In this document: piece after piece, positions 7,812 to 17,200 of the stretch
Numbering within the stretch: position 1 is the stretch's first letter
How the letters are laid out: the number at the start of each line of letters is the position of its first letter
Assembly: GCF_035946055.1 (NCBI RefSeq)
Contig: NZ_CP108364.1
Span: 2,418,001 to 2,482,000 of the forward strand
Length of the DNA stretch: 64,000 nucleotides
Source: Streptomyces sp. NBC_01341
Lineage (GTDB): Bacteria; Actinomycetota; Actinomycetes; Streptomycetales; Streptomycetaceae
Direction: 5' to 3'
The notes under the pieces: generated by a model
What the model was told of the DNA's origin: nothing
What the model saw: only the letters and a program-made list of their open reading frames with translations
Database searches by the model: none
Program-made: the position numbers and the translations under genes

Positions 7812-7852
7812 GGAGTGTGACGCCCGGCAGTGCGTGCGAGGCGTCACACTCC
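7812..7852 (+). terminator. Hairpin after the AIM24 operon
   Basis: Perfect 13-bp arms GGAGTGTGACGCC (7812-7824) and GGCGTCACACTCC (7840-7852) with a 15-nt loop, beginning 12 bp after the AIM24-3 stop. It most likely terminates the operon. Because it ends 42 bp before the MarR gene it could also be a binding site for that protein. Confidence 0.6.
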
Positions 7853-7882
7853 CAGACTTCGTCCAGCTTTCAACATCTTAGG

Positions 7883-7888
7883 TAGAAT
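7883..7888 (+). promoter_or_regulatory. -10 hexamer of a leaderless MarR transcript
   Basis: TAGAAT, then exactly 6 nt, then ATG at 7895. No Shine-Dalgarno is present, which predicts a leaderless mRNA. Confidence 0.55.
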
Positions 7889-7894
7889 CCATAC

Positions 7895-8371
7895 ATGGAG
7901 ACCGAGACGGCCACCCGCTGGCTGAACGACGCGGAGCAGTGCGCCTGGCGCACCCACCTGGACGTCAGCAGGCTGCTGACGCATCAGCTCGAGAAGGACC
8001 TCCAGCCGTTCGGCCTGACCATGAACGACTACGAGATCCTGGTCAACCTCTCGGAGTCGGACGAGCGGCGTATGCGGATGAGTGACCTCGCGGCGGCCAC
8101 CCTGCAGTCCAAGAGCAGGCTCTCGCACCAGATCACCCGCATGGAGACCGCCGGCCTCGTGCGGCGCGAGCACTGCGAGTCGGACCGGCGCGGACTCTTC
8201 GCGGTCCTCACGGACCTCGGCGGCGAGACGATGCGCAAGGTCGCGCCCCACCACGTCGATTCGGTGCGCACCCACTTCATGGACCTGCTGTCACCCGAGG
8301 CGCTCGCCGAACTGCACGCGGCACTGACCCCCATCGCGGACCATCTGCGCGGCCGCCGCGGCAAGCCGTAG
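7895..8371 (+). CDS. MarR family transcriptional regulator
   Basis: A 158-residue protein starting METETATRWLNDAEQCAWR. It shows the MarR layout: helical dimer region, LTMNDYEILVNLSE, DNA-binding helices LAAATLQSKSRLSHQITRME (about 66-85), and wing RREHCESDRRGLFAVLT. Two cysteines (17 and about 92) are present but do not match the N-terminal OhrR redox cysteine. It stands between the AIM24 operon and a convergent histidine kinase gene (8-bp gap). Its target is unknown; the 13-bp inverted repeat at 7812-7852 is a candidate autoregulatory site. Confidence 0.92.
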   Translation: METETATRWLNDAEQCAWRTHLDVSRLLTHQLEKDLQPFGLTMNDYEILVNLSESDERRMRMSDLAAATLQSKSRLSHQITRMETAGLVRREHCESDRRGLFAVLTDLGGETMRKVAPHHVDSVRTHFMDLLSPEALAELHAALTPIADHLRGRRGKP

Positions 8372-8379
8372 GGCCCCTG

Positions 8380-9831
8380 TCAGCCGGACAGGCCGGGACC
8401 CGCTCCCGCCCTGCGGGGCAGCCGCAGGGTGAAGCGCGCTCCACCGTCCTGTGCCGAGCCGGCCGTCAGCGTGCCCCCGTGCCGCACGGCCACGTCACGT
8501 GCGATGGCCAGGCCGAGCCCGGCTCCGCCGTCGTCCCGGCTGCGGGCGTCGTCCAGGCGCACGAAACGCTCGAAGATCCGGTCCCGTTCGCCCGGCGGCA
8601 CCCCGGCGCCGTCGTCGGTGACCTCCACGACCACGCCGCCGCGGTCCGCCCGCACCACCACGGCGACCGAACGCACCGCGTGGCGCTCGGCGTTGTCCAG
8701 CAGATTGCCGACGGCCCTGGCCAACTGGCCGCGCGATCCGGTGACTTCGAGACCGCCCGCCTCCCGCACCGATACCACGGGGCCGATTCGGTCCCCCGCA
8801 CGCCGGGCCACCTCATCGCGGACGAGGGCGCCCAGATCGACCACCGCGCTCCCCGGCCGCTCCCCCGCGTCCAGCCGGGCGAGCAGCAGCAGGTCGGCGG
8901 CCAGTGTCTGCAGGCGCACCGTGTCCGCGACCGCGCCCGGCACGTCCAGCAGTTCCGGGTGGGCGGCTCCCACCTCCAACTGGGTGCGCAGCGAGGCGAT
9001 CGGGCTGCGCAGTTCGTGCGAGGCGTCCGCGACGAAGCGCCGCTGCCGGTCGACCGAGGCCTCCAGCACGGTCAGGGTCTCGTTCGTCGTACGGGCCAGC
9101 CTCGCCACCTCGTCCCGGGAGCCCGGCTCGGGCACCCGGCGCCCGAGGTCCTCGGACGCGGTGATCGCGGCCAGTTCCCGCCGGATGCCCTCGACCGGGC
9201 GCAGCGCGCGCCTCGTGACGAGCCAGGTCACCCCGGCGACGACCAGCAGCACGACGGGCAGCCCGGTCAGCATCGAGTCGCGCACCGAGTCCACGGCTTC
9301 CTGTTCGGCCGCGAGCGGGGCACCCGCGTGGACGGTCAGGGTCACGTCCTCGTCCGTCGTCAGCTCGACGGAGGCGAAACGGTAGTCGGCCGTCTCGCCG
9401 TCGACGGTGGCGGTGCCGTTCGCGAAGTCCGGCTGGTCGGAGGACACCTCTCCGCGGTCCGGGGTGCCCGCGTCGTCATCGTCGTCATCGTCGTCCCCCG
9501 GGCTCGGAACCGGCGTGGACGGCGCCGGTCCGACCTCTGCCGTGCCCGTGCCCGAGATCGCCTCCAGGTCCTTGGAGACGGCCACGACGCGCCCCTCCGC
9601 GTCGGTCACCTGGACGGGATGGGTCTCCTCGTCGCCCGGTTCCAGCTCCGTGTACGCCGCCCCCAGGGCGAGCTGCCCGGCCACCTCGCGCGCCGCCACC
9701 TCCGCCTCGAGGCCGGCCCGGTCCGTCAGGTTGGCGCGCAGCACCAGCAGGACGGCCAGCCCGGCGCCGATCAGGGCGACGGCGACGACGAGGGTGGCGC
9801 CCAGCGCCGCCCTCGCCCGTACGGACCTCAC
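8380..9831 (-). CDS. OmpR-type sensor histidine kinase with poly-Asp sensor loop
   Basis: A 483-residue membrane kinase with a GTG start overlapping the response regulator stop (GTGA). TM1 is at about 10-32 and TM2 at 187-207, with a HAMP region after it. The HisKA box is FVADASHELRSPIASL with His272. The ATPase domain shows the N-box VGNLLDNAERHA and G boxes DDGAGVP and GGAGLGLAIA. The extracytoplasmic loop is strongly acidic and contains eight consecutive Asp (113-120). The divergent PepSY protein is likewise Asp-rich, suggesting sensing of a cation or cationic compound (inference). Confidence 0.93.
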   Translation of the reverse strand: MRSVRARAALGATLVVAVALIGAGLAVLLVLRANLTDRAGLEAEVAAREVAGQLALGAAYTELEPGDEETHPVQVTDAEGRVVAVSKDLEAISGTGTAEVGPAPSTPVPSPGDDDDDDDDAGTPDRGEVSSDQPDFANGTATVDGETADYRFASVELTTDEDVTLTVHAGAPLAAEQEAVDSVRDSMLTGLPVVLLVVAGVTWLVTRRALRPVEGIRRELAAITASEDLGRRVPEPGSRDEVARLARTTNETLTVLEASVDRQRRFVADASHELRSPIASLRTQLEVGAAHPELLDVPGAVADTVRLQTLAADLLLLARLDAGERPGSAVVDLGALVRDEVARRAGDRIGPVVSVREAGGLEVTGSRGQLARAVGNLLDNAERHAVRSVAVVVRADRGGVVVEVTDDGAGVPPGERDRIFERFVRLDDARSRDDGGAGLGLAIARDVAVRHGGTLTAGSAQDGGARFTLRLPRRAGAGPGLSG

Positions 9832-10487
9832 CGCGCCTCCAGCCGGTAACCCGCGCCCCGGACCGTGCGGATCGACGCGGCGCCCAGTTTCCGGCGCAGG
9901 GTGCTGATGTAGACCTCGACGATGTTCGGGTCGCCGTCGTAGGCGAAGTCCCAGACGTGCTCCAGGATGTCCGCCTTGCTGACCACCTCGCCGGCCCGCA
10001 GCACGAGCTGCTCCAGGACGGCGAACTCCTTCGCGGTGAGGCCGACTTCCTCCCCGTCCATGTGAACCCGCCGGGCGGCTGTGTCCATCCGCAGCGCGCC
10101 GGCGCTCAGCACGGGGGAGGCGGAACCGCCGCGACGGCGCAGCAGCGCCCGGACCCGGGCGACGAGCACGACGTACGAGAACGGCTTGGTCAGGTAGTCG
10201 TCGGCGCCCGTGTCCAGGCCCTCCGCCTCGTCGTACTCCCCGTCCTTCGCGGTCAGCATCAGGATCGGCATCTCGTGCCCGGCGGCCCGCAGGGCGGCAC
10301 AGATCCGGTAGCCGTTCATCCCGGGCAGCATGATGTCGAGCACGACGAGGTCGTGGACGCCCTCACCGGCCCGGTGCAGTCCCTCCAGGCCGTCGTGCAC
10401 GACATCGACGGCGAACCCCTCGGCCGTCAGCCCGCGCGCCAGTGACGTCGCCAGGCGCTTCTCGTCCTCCACGATCAACAGACGCAT
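9828..10487 (-). CDS. OmpR/PhoB-type response regulator
   Basis: A 219-residue regulator; the ATG at 10485-10487 gives the canonical MRLLIVEDEKRLA start. The receiver domain has the acidic pair E7/D8, phospho-acceptor Asp51 (VVLDIMLPGMNG) and Lys in DDYLTKPF. The winged-helix output domain ends with VEVYISTLRRKLGAASIRTVRGAGYRLE. It is upstream of and coupled to the kinase gene. Direct repeats at 10521-10547, between this gene and the divergent PepSY gene, are its probable binding site. Confidence 0.95.
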   Translation of the reverse strand: MRLLIVEDEKRLATSLARGLTAEGFAVDVVHDGLEGLHRAGEGVHDLVVLDIMLPGMNGYRICAALRAAGHEMPILMLTAKDGEYDEAEGLDTGADDYLTKPFSYVVLVARVRALLRRRGGSASPVLSAGALRMDTAARRVHMDGEEVGLTAKEFAVLEQLVLRAGEVVSKADILEHVWDFAYDGDPNIVEVYISTLRRKLGAASIRTVRGAGYRLEAR

Positions 10488-10510
10488 GAGGACAGCTTCC
10501 CAAACCGGAC

Positions 10511-10547
10511 CTGAAGACACCTTCAGGTGACTTCAGGCTGGGTTCAG
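10511..10547. promoter_or_regulatory. OmpR-type direct-repeat operator
   Basis: CTTCAG (10521-10526), CTTCAG (10531-10536) and GTTCAG (10542-10547) recur every 10-11 bp, and an inverted copy CTGAAG lies at 10511-10516. Direct repeats phased to one helical turn are the hallmark of OmpR/PhoB regulators. The site is 24 bp from the regulator start and 65 bp from the PepSY start, so it may serve both promoters. Confidence 0.7.
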
Positions 10548-10611
10548 CATCGCGGCGCCAGTGTGGTCCCCGTCGTACCGCACAACACATCCCATCGGGG
10601 AGGAACCCGCC

Positions 10612-11226
10612 ATGAAGCGCAACATCACCGTCGCCGCTCTCACCGCCGCCGTGCTCGTGGGCGGCGGGCTCGTCACGACCGCCGCATTCGCCGACTCCGA
10701 CGGCGGCACGAAGGACGGACGGACGGCCGGGAACACCGGCGGCGGCACCGCCGGCCGGATGATCACCCTCGACGAGGCGGTGGGCACCGCCCTGAAGGCC
10801 GTCCCCGGCACGGTCACCGAGGCCGAACTGGACGACGATGACGACGACGGGGCCCGCACCGTCTGGGAGCTGGACGTGTACGGCTCCGACAAGGCATGGC
10901 ACGACGTGACGGTGGACGCGCGCAGCGGCAAGGTGCTGTCGGAGCGCGCCGACGACGACAACGACGACCGTGACCGTCACGCACCCCGCCCGTCGGCCGT
11001 CGACCTCGACGCGGCCGTGACGGCGGCGCTCGGCGACCGGCCGGGCACGGTGACGTCCGTGGACCTGGACGACGACGGGGACGACGGCGGGAAGGCCGCG
11101 CCGCACTGGGACGTCGACGTCACGGGCAAGGACGGCAAGCAGCACGAACTGCGCGTCGACGCGAAGAGCGGCAAGGCCACGGCGGACCGTGCCGATGACG
11201 ACGACAGCGACGACAGCGACGACTGA
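10612..11226 (+). CDS. Secreted Asp-rich PepSY-domain protein
   Basis: A 204-residue exported protein with GGGGAGGAA as ribosome binding site. The signal peptide is MKRNITVAALTAAVLVGGGL, with cleavage likely after TTAAFA. Two PepSY-like repeats follow: (i) ITLDEAVGTALKAVPGTVTE with WELDVYGSDKAWHDVTVDA, and (ii) VDLDAAVTAALGDRPGTVTS with WDVDVTGKDGKQHELRVDA. Each repeat is bordered by Asp runs (LDDDDDDG, ADDDNDDRD, LDDDGDDGG, and DDDDSDDSDD at the C-terminus). PepSY proteins often modulate sensors or proteases at the envelope. Divergence from an OmpR-type system with an acidic sensor loop suggests a target or accessory sensor of that system. Confidence 0.9.
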   Translation: MKRNITVAALTAAVLVGGGLVTTAAFADSDGGTKDGRTAGNTGGGTAGRMITLDEAVGTALKAVPGTVTEAELDDDDDDGARTVWELDVYGSDKAWHDVTVDARSGKVLSERADDDNDDRDRHAPRPSAVDLDAAVTAALGDRPGTVTSVDLDDDGDDGGKAAPHWDVDVTGKDGKQHELRVDAKSGKATADRADDDDSDDSDD

Positions 11227-11240
11227 GGGCCGTCGGCCGT

Positions 11241-11261
11241 CCGGGAGAAGGGCTCCCCCGG
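11241..11261. terminator. Possible bidirectional terminator
   Basis: CCGGGAG (11241-11247) pairs with CTCCCCCGG (11253-11261) with one bulged C, in the 61-bp gap between the convergent PepSY and meaB genes. Confidence 0.4.
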
Positions 11262-11287
11262 GCGGCCCGCACACCGCCCGGGGGCGC

Positions 11288-12250
11288 TCAGTTCCCGCTG
11301 GTGAGTCCCGCGACCAGCTCGTCCGCCGCGGCGTACGGATCGAGGTCCCCCGCCACGATCCGCTCGGCGAGCGCGTCCAGCCGGCGGTCGCCGTGCAGAT
11401 CGGCGATCCGTTCGCGGAGCGCGGTGACGGCGATCGTCTCGACCTCGCGGGCCGCGCGCGCCTTGCGCCGCTCGGCGAGAACCCCGTGCTCCTCCATCCA
11501 CGCCCGGTGCTTCTCCAGCGCCTCGACGACCTCGTCGATGCCCTCGCCCCGGGCCGCGACCGTCTTCACGATCGGCGGCCGCCAGTCGCCGGGGCCCCGG
11601 GACTCCCCCAGGCCCAGCATGTGGTTGAGCTCCCGGGCGGTGGCGTCGGCGCCGTCCCGGTCGGCCTTGTTGACGACGTAGAGGTCGCCGATCTCCAGGA
11701 TCCCGGCCTTCGCCGCCTGGATGCCGTCGCCCATGCCGGGTGCGAGGAGGACGACGGAGGTGTCGGCCTGGGAGGCGATCTCCACCTCGGACTGGCCGAC
11801 CCCGACCGTCTCCACGAGGATCACGTCGCAGCCGGCCGCGTCCAGCACCCGGATCGCCTGCGGGGCCGACCAGGCGAGCCCGCCCAGATGGCCGCGGGTG
11901 GCCATCGAGCGGATGTAGACGCCCGGGTCGGAGGCGTGCTCCGACATCCGGACCCGGTCACCGAGGAGCGCGCCCCCGGAGAAGGGCGACGACGGGTCGA
12001 CGGCGAGGACCCCGACCCGCTTGCCCGCCTTCCGGTAGGCGGAGACCAGCGCCGAGGTCGAGGTGGACTTCCCGACCCCCGGCGACCCGGTCAGGCCGAC
12101 GACGTACGCCCGGCCGGCGAGCGGCGCCAGGGCGGCCATCACCTCGCGCAGGTGCTCGGAGGCACCCTCCACCAGGGAGATGAGCCGGGCCACCGCGCGC
12201 GGCCTGCCCTCCCGTGCCTGCTCGACCAGGGTGGGGACGTCCACCTTCAC
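11288..12250 (-). CDS. meaB: Methylmalonyl-CoA mutase-associated GTPase MeaB
   Basis: A 320-residue G3E-type GTPase with a GTG start preceded by AGGAGG. The P-loop is GLTGSPGVGKST, Walker B/G3-like motifs are VLAVDPSSPFSGGALLGDR and VETVGVGQSEVEIA, and the NKAD base-specificity motif follows. MeaB chaperones and protects adenosylcobalamin-dependent methylmalonyl-CoA mutase, gating cofactor loading. The mutase genes are not in the window, but the epimerase (13619) and a PduO adenosyltransferase (30795) of the same pathway are. It lies 31 bp downstream of the thiolase gene on the same strand and may be cotranscribed. Confidence 0.95.
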   Translation of the reverse strand: MKVDVPTLVEQAREGRPRAVARLISLVEGASEHLREVMAALAPLAGRAYVVGLTGSPGVGKSTSTSALVSAYRKAGKRVGVLAVDPSSPFSGGALLGDRVRMSEHASDPGVYIRSMATRGHLGGLAWSAPQAIRVLDAAGCDVILVETVGVGQSEVEIASQADTSVVLLAPGMGDGIQAAKAGILEIGDLYVVNKADRDGADATARELNHMLGLGESRGPGDWRPPIVKTVAARGEGIDEVVEALEKHRAWMEEHGVLAERRKARAAREVETIAVTALRERIADLHGDRRLDALAERIVAGDLDPYAAADELVAGLTSGN

Positions 12251-12281
12251 ACTCGGCCTCCTCGCTCGTTCGTACGGTGTA

Positions 12282-13484
12282 CTACTTGCCCGGTACGCGG
12301 ATGATCAACGCGTCACCCTGACCGCCGCCGCCGCACAGTGCCGCCGCGCCGGTGCCTCCGCCCCGCCGCTTCAGCTCGAGCGCCAGGTGCAGCACCACAC
12401 GGGCGCCGGACATGCCGATCGGGTGGCCGAGCGCGATCGCGCCGCCGTTCACGTTGACCTTGTCGGAGCTGACGCCGAGGTCCTTCATCGACTGGACCGC
12501 GACGGCCGCGAAGGCCTCGTTGATCTCGATGAGGTCGAGGTCCTCGACGCCGATGCCCTCCTTCTTCAGGGCGTGCCGGATGGCGTTGGACGGCTGCGAC
12601 TGGAGGGAGTTGTCCGGCCCCGCCACGTTGCCGTGGGCACCGATCTCGGCGATCCAGTCCAGGCCCAGCTCCTCGGCCCTGGCCTTGCTCATGACGACGA
12701 CGGCGGCGGCGCCGTCGGAGATCTGCGAGGACGTGCCCGCCGTGATCGTGCCGTCCTTGGTGAAGGCCGGGCGCAGCTTGCCGAGCGATTCGACGGTCGT
12801 CTCGGGGCGGATGCCCTCGTCCTTGGAGAAGAGGACCGGGTCGCCCTTGCGCTGCGGGATCTCGACCGGGGTGATCTCGGCCTCGAACAGGCCGTTCTTC
12901 TGGGCGGCGGCCGCGCGCTGGTGCGACAGGGCACCGATCTCGTCCTGGGCCGCGCGGGTCAGGCCGAGGCGGGAGTTGTGCTTCTCGGTGGACTCGCCCA
13001 TCGGGATGTTCTCGTGGGCGTCGGTCAGGCCGTCGTGGGCCATCGAGTCGAGCAGCTCGACCGCACCGTACTTGTAGCCCTCACGGGACTTCGGCAGCAG
13101 GTGCGGGGCGTTGGTCATGGACTCCTGGCCACCGGCCACCACGACGTCGAACTCGCCGGCGCGGATCAGCTGGTCCGCCAGGGCGATCGCGTCCAGCCCG
13201 GACAGGCACACCTTGTTGACGGTGAGCGCCGGGACGTTCATCGGGATCCCGGCCTTGATCGCCGCCTGGCGCGCGGGGATCTGCCCCGCCCCCGCCTGGA
13301 GGACCTGGCCCATGATCACATACTGGACCTGGTCGCCGCCGATCCCGGCCCGGTCCAGCGCGGCCTTGATGGCGACGCCGCCGAGGTCGGCCCCGGAGAA
13401 GCTCTTCAGCGAGCCGAGAAGGCGGCCCATGGGCGTACGCGCGCCCGCGACGATCACTGAGGTGGTACCGGTCGTTCCTGACAT
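12282..13484 (-). CDS. Acetyl-CoA C-acetyltransferase (thiolase)
   Basis: A 400-residue biosynthetic-type thiolase condensing two acetyl-CoA to acetoacetyl-CoA, or the reverse. The catalytic Cys93 lies in [11 protein letters not shown], the His in [16 protein letters not shown], and the second Cys (384) in [12 protein letters not shown]. Length and motifs match the AtoB/PhaA family. It is divergent from methylmalonyl-CoA epimerase and upstream of meaB, linking it to acetoacetyl-CoA/ethylmalonyl-CoA and propionate-unit supply. The imperfect palindrome GTAC-TGAGCG-GTAC at 13531-13544 may be a regulatory site. Confidence 0.95.
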   Translation of the reverse strand: MSGTTGTTSVIVAGARTPMGRLLGSLKSFSGADLGGVAIKAALDRAGIGGDQVQYVIMGQVLQAGAGQIPARQAAIKAGIPMNVPALTVNKVCLSGLDAIALADQLIRAGEFDVVVAGGQESMTNAPHLLPKSREGYKYGAVELLDSMAHDGLTDAHENIPMGESTEKHNSRLGLTRAAQDEIGALSHQRAAAAQKNGLFEAEITPVEIPQRKGDPVLFSKDEGIRPETTVESLGKLRPAFTKDGTITAGTSSQISDGAAAVVVMSKARAEELGLDWIAEIGAHGNVAGPDNSLQSQPSNAIRHALKKEGIGVEDLDLIEINEAFAAVAVQSMKDLGVSSDKVNVNGGAIALGHPIGMSGARVVLHLALELKRRGGGTGAAALCGGGGQGDALIIRVPGK

Positions 13485-13618
13485 GAGGCGCAGCCCCTTG
13501 GATTGGTTGTGAACGAGGGTTTACCTGAATGTACTGAGCGGTACCGCGCCCGTCATCCGGCAGTGGGTGTGATCGCGCGCACGTTGCGTAACCATCCCCG
13601 GGGCGCTGCACTGGTTCC

Positions 13619-14047
13619 ATGCTGACGCGAATCGACCACATCGGAATCGCCTGTTTCGACCTCGACAGGACGGTGGAGTTCTACCGCGCGACCTACGGCT
13701 TCGAGGTGTACCACTCCGAGGTCAACGAGGAGCAGGGCGTCAGGGAGGCCATGCTCAAGATCAACGACACCTCCGACGGCGGTGCCTCGTACCTCCAGCT
13801 GCTGGAACCGACCCGCGAGGACTCGGCCGTGGGCAAGTGGCTGGCAAAGAATGGGGAGGGTGTGCACCACATCGCCTTCGGTACCGCGGACGTGGACGCG
13901 GACGCCGCGGACATCCGCGGGAAGGGCGTCAGGGTGCTGTACGACGAGCCCAGGACGGGTTCCATGGGGTCCCGCATCACCTTCCTCCACCCCAAGGACT
14001 GCCACGGGGTGCTGACCGAACTGGTCACCTCGGCAACGGAGCACTGA
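13619..14047 (+). CDS. mce: Methylmalonyl-CoA epimerase
   Basis: A 142-residue VOC/glyoxalase-fold enzyme interconverting (2R)- and (2S)-methylmalonyl-CoA. The metal ligands expected for the family are present: His7 (IDHIGIAC), Gln60 (SYLQLLEP), His83/84 (GVHHIAF) and Glu134 (VLTELVTS). It is a complete single-domain protein. It provides the stereoisomer needed by B12-dependent mutase and so acts with MeaB and PduO. It is divergent from the thiolase with a 134-bp shared promoter region; its own Shine-Dalgarno is weak. Confidence 0.95.
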   Translation: MLTRIDHIGIACFDLDRTVEFYRATYGFEVYHSEVNEEQGVREAMLKINDTSDGGASYLQLLEPTREDSAVGKWLAKNGEGVHHIAFGTADVDADAADIRGKGVRVLYDEPRTGSMGSRITFLHPKDCHGVLTELVTSATEH

Positions 14048-14234
14048 CCCGCCGGATACCCGGCCCGGTAGAGTGGGCGGTTCCGGGCCGGGGCCGGGTC
14101 GGGGCCGTGCCGCGTCCTCACCGTTGATCTGTCACCATTCCCCGGGGGACCGCTCGCCCGCGAGCGGTACTCGTATGGAGTTTGCGACCGGGGTTGGGGT
14201 CTTCCCTGCTCAGTGGGGCATCCCCTGCTCGAAC

Positions 14235-14274
14235 GAAGTTGAGAGCTCGGGGAAGAAGTCGAGAGCTCGGGGAA
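14235..14274 (+). repeat. Tandem 20-bp repeat upstream of scy
   Basis: Two adjacent 20-bp units (14235-14254 and 14255-14274) of the form GAAGTYGAGAGCTCGGGGAA, differing at one base. The preceding TCCCCTGCTCGAACGAAG can fold back on the first unit (TCCCC with GGGGA, GCTC with GAGC). From memory, similar CTGCTCGAACGAAG..GAGAGC..GGGG sequences recur in Streptomyces intergenic regions, so this may be a small dispersed element that has duplicated. It ends 16 bp before the scy start and supplies part of its ribosome binding region. Confidence 0.6.
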
Positions 14275-14289
14275 GGATGGGACCGCGCA

Positions 14290-17200
14290 GTGCGGGGCTA
14301 CGAAAGCCAGCAGAGCCACCGAGCTGACGACGACCATCTCTCGCGGTTCGAAGCCGAGATGGACCGGCTGAAGACCGACCGGGAGAAGGCCGTCCAGCAC
14401 GCCGAGGACCTCGGCTACCAGGTCGAGGTCTTGCGCGCCAAGCTGCACGAGGCTCGGCGCAATCTCGCGACCCGTCCCGCACACGACGGCGCGGACATCG
14501 GCTACCAGGCCGAACAGATGCTCCGCAACGCCCAGATCCAGGCCGACCAGCTGCGCACCGACGCCGAGCGCGAGCTGCGCGAGGCCAGGGCGCAGACGCA
14601 GCGGATCCTCCAGGAGCACGCGGAGCACCAGGCGCGTCTGCAGGCCGAGTTGCACACCGAGGCGGTGCAGCGGCGCCAGCGGCTCGACCAGGAGCTCGCG
14701 GAGCGCCGTCAGACCGTCGAGTCCCACGTCAACGAGAACGTCGCCTGGGCCGAGCAGTTGCGGGCCAGGACCGAGTCGCAGGCCCGCCGCCTCCTGGACG
14801 AGTCGCGCGCCGAGGCCGAGCAGTCCCTGGCGGCCGCCCGCGCGGAGGCCGCGCGGCTGGCCGACGAGACCCGTCGGCGGGTCAACTCCGAAGCGGAGGC
14901 GGCCCGTACGGAGGCCGAGGGAACGCTGCTGCGGGCCCGCAGGGACGCCGAGCGCCTGCTCGACGCCGCGTCCACGCAGGCGCAGGAGGCAACCAGTCAC
15001 GCGGAGCAGCTGCGCTCGACGGCGGCCGCGGAGTCGGATCAGACACGGCAGCAGACGGCCGAGCTCAACCGCGCCGCCGAGCAGCGCATGCAGGAGGCGG
15101 AGACCCGGCTGCGCGAGGCCAGGCTGGAGGCCGAGAAGGTCCTCGCCGAGGCCAAGGAGGCCGCCGTCAAGCGGCTGGCCGGCGCCGAGTCGCAGAACGA
15201 GCAGCGCACCCGTACGGCCAAGTCCGAGATCGCGCGGCTGGTCGGCGAGGCCACCAAGCAGGCCGAGACGCTCAAGGAAGAGGCCGAGCAGGCACTCACC
15301 GACGCCCGGGCGCAGGCCGAGCGGGTGGTCACCGAGGCCGCAGAGAAGGCGCGCACCCTCGCCGCCGAGGACGCCGCGGCCCAGCTCGCGAAGGCGGCCC
15401 GCAGCGCCGAGGAGGTCCTGACCAAGGCGTCCGAGGACGCCAGGTCGACGACGAGGTCCGCCGGTGAGGAGGCGGACCGCATCCGCCGCGAGGCCGAGGC
15501 GGAGGCGGACCGGCTGCGCGGCGAGGCCGCCGAGCAGGCCGACCAGCTCAAGGGCGCGGCCAAGGACGACACCAAGGAGTACCGGGCCAAGACGGTCGAG
15601 CTGCAGGAGGAGGCGCGCAGGCTGCGCGGCGAGGCCGAGCAGCTGCGTTCCGAAGCCGTCGCCGAGGGCGAGCGCATCCGCGGCGAAGCCCGACGGGAGG
15701 CCGTCCAGCAGCTCGAGGAGGGCGCCCGGACCGCCGAGGAACTGCTCACCAAGGCGAAGGCCGACGCCGAGGAGCGGCGCACCTCCGCGGGCACCGAGGC
15801 CGAGCGGGTCAGGACCGAGGCGGCCGAGCGCGCGGCCACGCTGCGCAAGCAGGCGGAGGAAGCCCTCGATCGTGCCCGCGCCGAGGCCGAGAAGGTGCGT
15901 GCCGAGGCCGAGGAACAGGCCACCGCGCTGACCGCCGCGGCGGAGACGGCGGCCGAGGCCCTGCGCGAGGAGACCGAACGCGGCGTCGAGGCCCGCAGGG
16001 CCGAGGCGGCCGACGAGCTGGCCCGGCTGCACACCGAGGCCGAGTCCCGGGTCGCCGCCGCCGAGGAAGCCCTCGGCGAGGCGCGTACCGAGGCGGAGCG
16101 CATCCGTCGCGAGACGAACGAGGAGTCCGAGCGGCTGCGCTCGGAGGCCGCCGAGCGGCTGCGCACGCTCCAGGAGCAGGCGACGACGGAGGCCGAGCGG
16201 CTGCGCATCGAGGCTGCGGCGGACGCCGCGCAGTCCCGTGCCGAGGGCGAGTCCGTGGCCGTACGGCTGCGCAGCGAGGCGGCTGCGGAGGCCGAGCGCC
16301 TGAAGACCGAGGCCCAGGAGACCGCCGACCGGGTGCGCTCCGAGGCCGCGGCCGCCGCCGAGCGGGTCGGCGCGGAGGCCGCCGAGGCTCTGGCCGCCGC
16401 CCAGGAGGAGTCCAACAGGCGCCGCCGCGAGGCCGAGGAGACGCTGGGTTCCGCCCGCGCCGAGGCGGAGCAGGAGCGCGAGCGCGCCCGCGAGCAGAGC
16501 GAGGAGCTCCTCGCCTCCGCCCGCAAGCGGGTCGAGGAGGCCCAGGCGGAGGCGCAACGGCTGGTCGCGGAGGCCGAGAGCCGGGCGTCGGAGCTCGTCT
16601 CCGCCGCCGAACAGACCGCCCAGCAGGTGCGGGACTCCGTCTCCGGGCTGCAGGAGCAGGCCGAGGAGGAGATCACCGGGCTGCGCTCGGCCGCCGAGCA
16701 CTCGGCCGAGCGGACGAGGAACGAGGCCCAGGAGGAGGCGGACCGGGTCAGGGCCGACGCCTACGCCGAGCGAGAGCGGGCCGCCGAGGACGCCAACCGT
16801 GTGCGCCAGGTCGCGCACGAGGAGTCGGAGGCCGCGAAGTCCCTGGCCGAGCGGACCGTCTCCGAGGCGATCACCGAGTCGGAGAAGCTGCGCTCGGACA
16901 CTTCGGAGTACAGCCAGCGGGTCCGCACCGAGGCATCGGACGCCCTCGCCTCGGCGGAGCAGGACGCCTCGCGTGCCCGTGCCGACGCCCGTGCGGACGC
17001 CAACCGGATCCGTTCGGAGGCAGCGGCGCAGGCCGACCGGCTCATGGCCGAGGCCACGAGCGAGAGTGAGCGGGTCCGTACCGAGGCCACCGAGGAGTCG
17101 GCCCGTTTCGTCGGCGAGGCGACCGACGAGGCGGAGCGGCTGCGGGCGGAGGCGGCGCAGACCGTCGCATCGGCCCAGGAGCACGCCGCCCGGACGCGCG

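Noticed and set aside
9472..9500. Trinucleotide run (GTC/ATC) as a possible simple-sequence repeat
   Set aside because: It encodes the eight-Asp tract of the histidine kinase in frame; explained by the protein.
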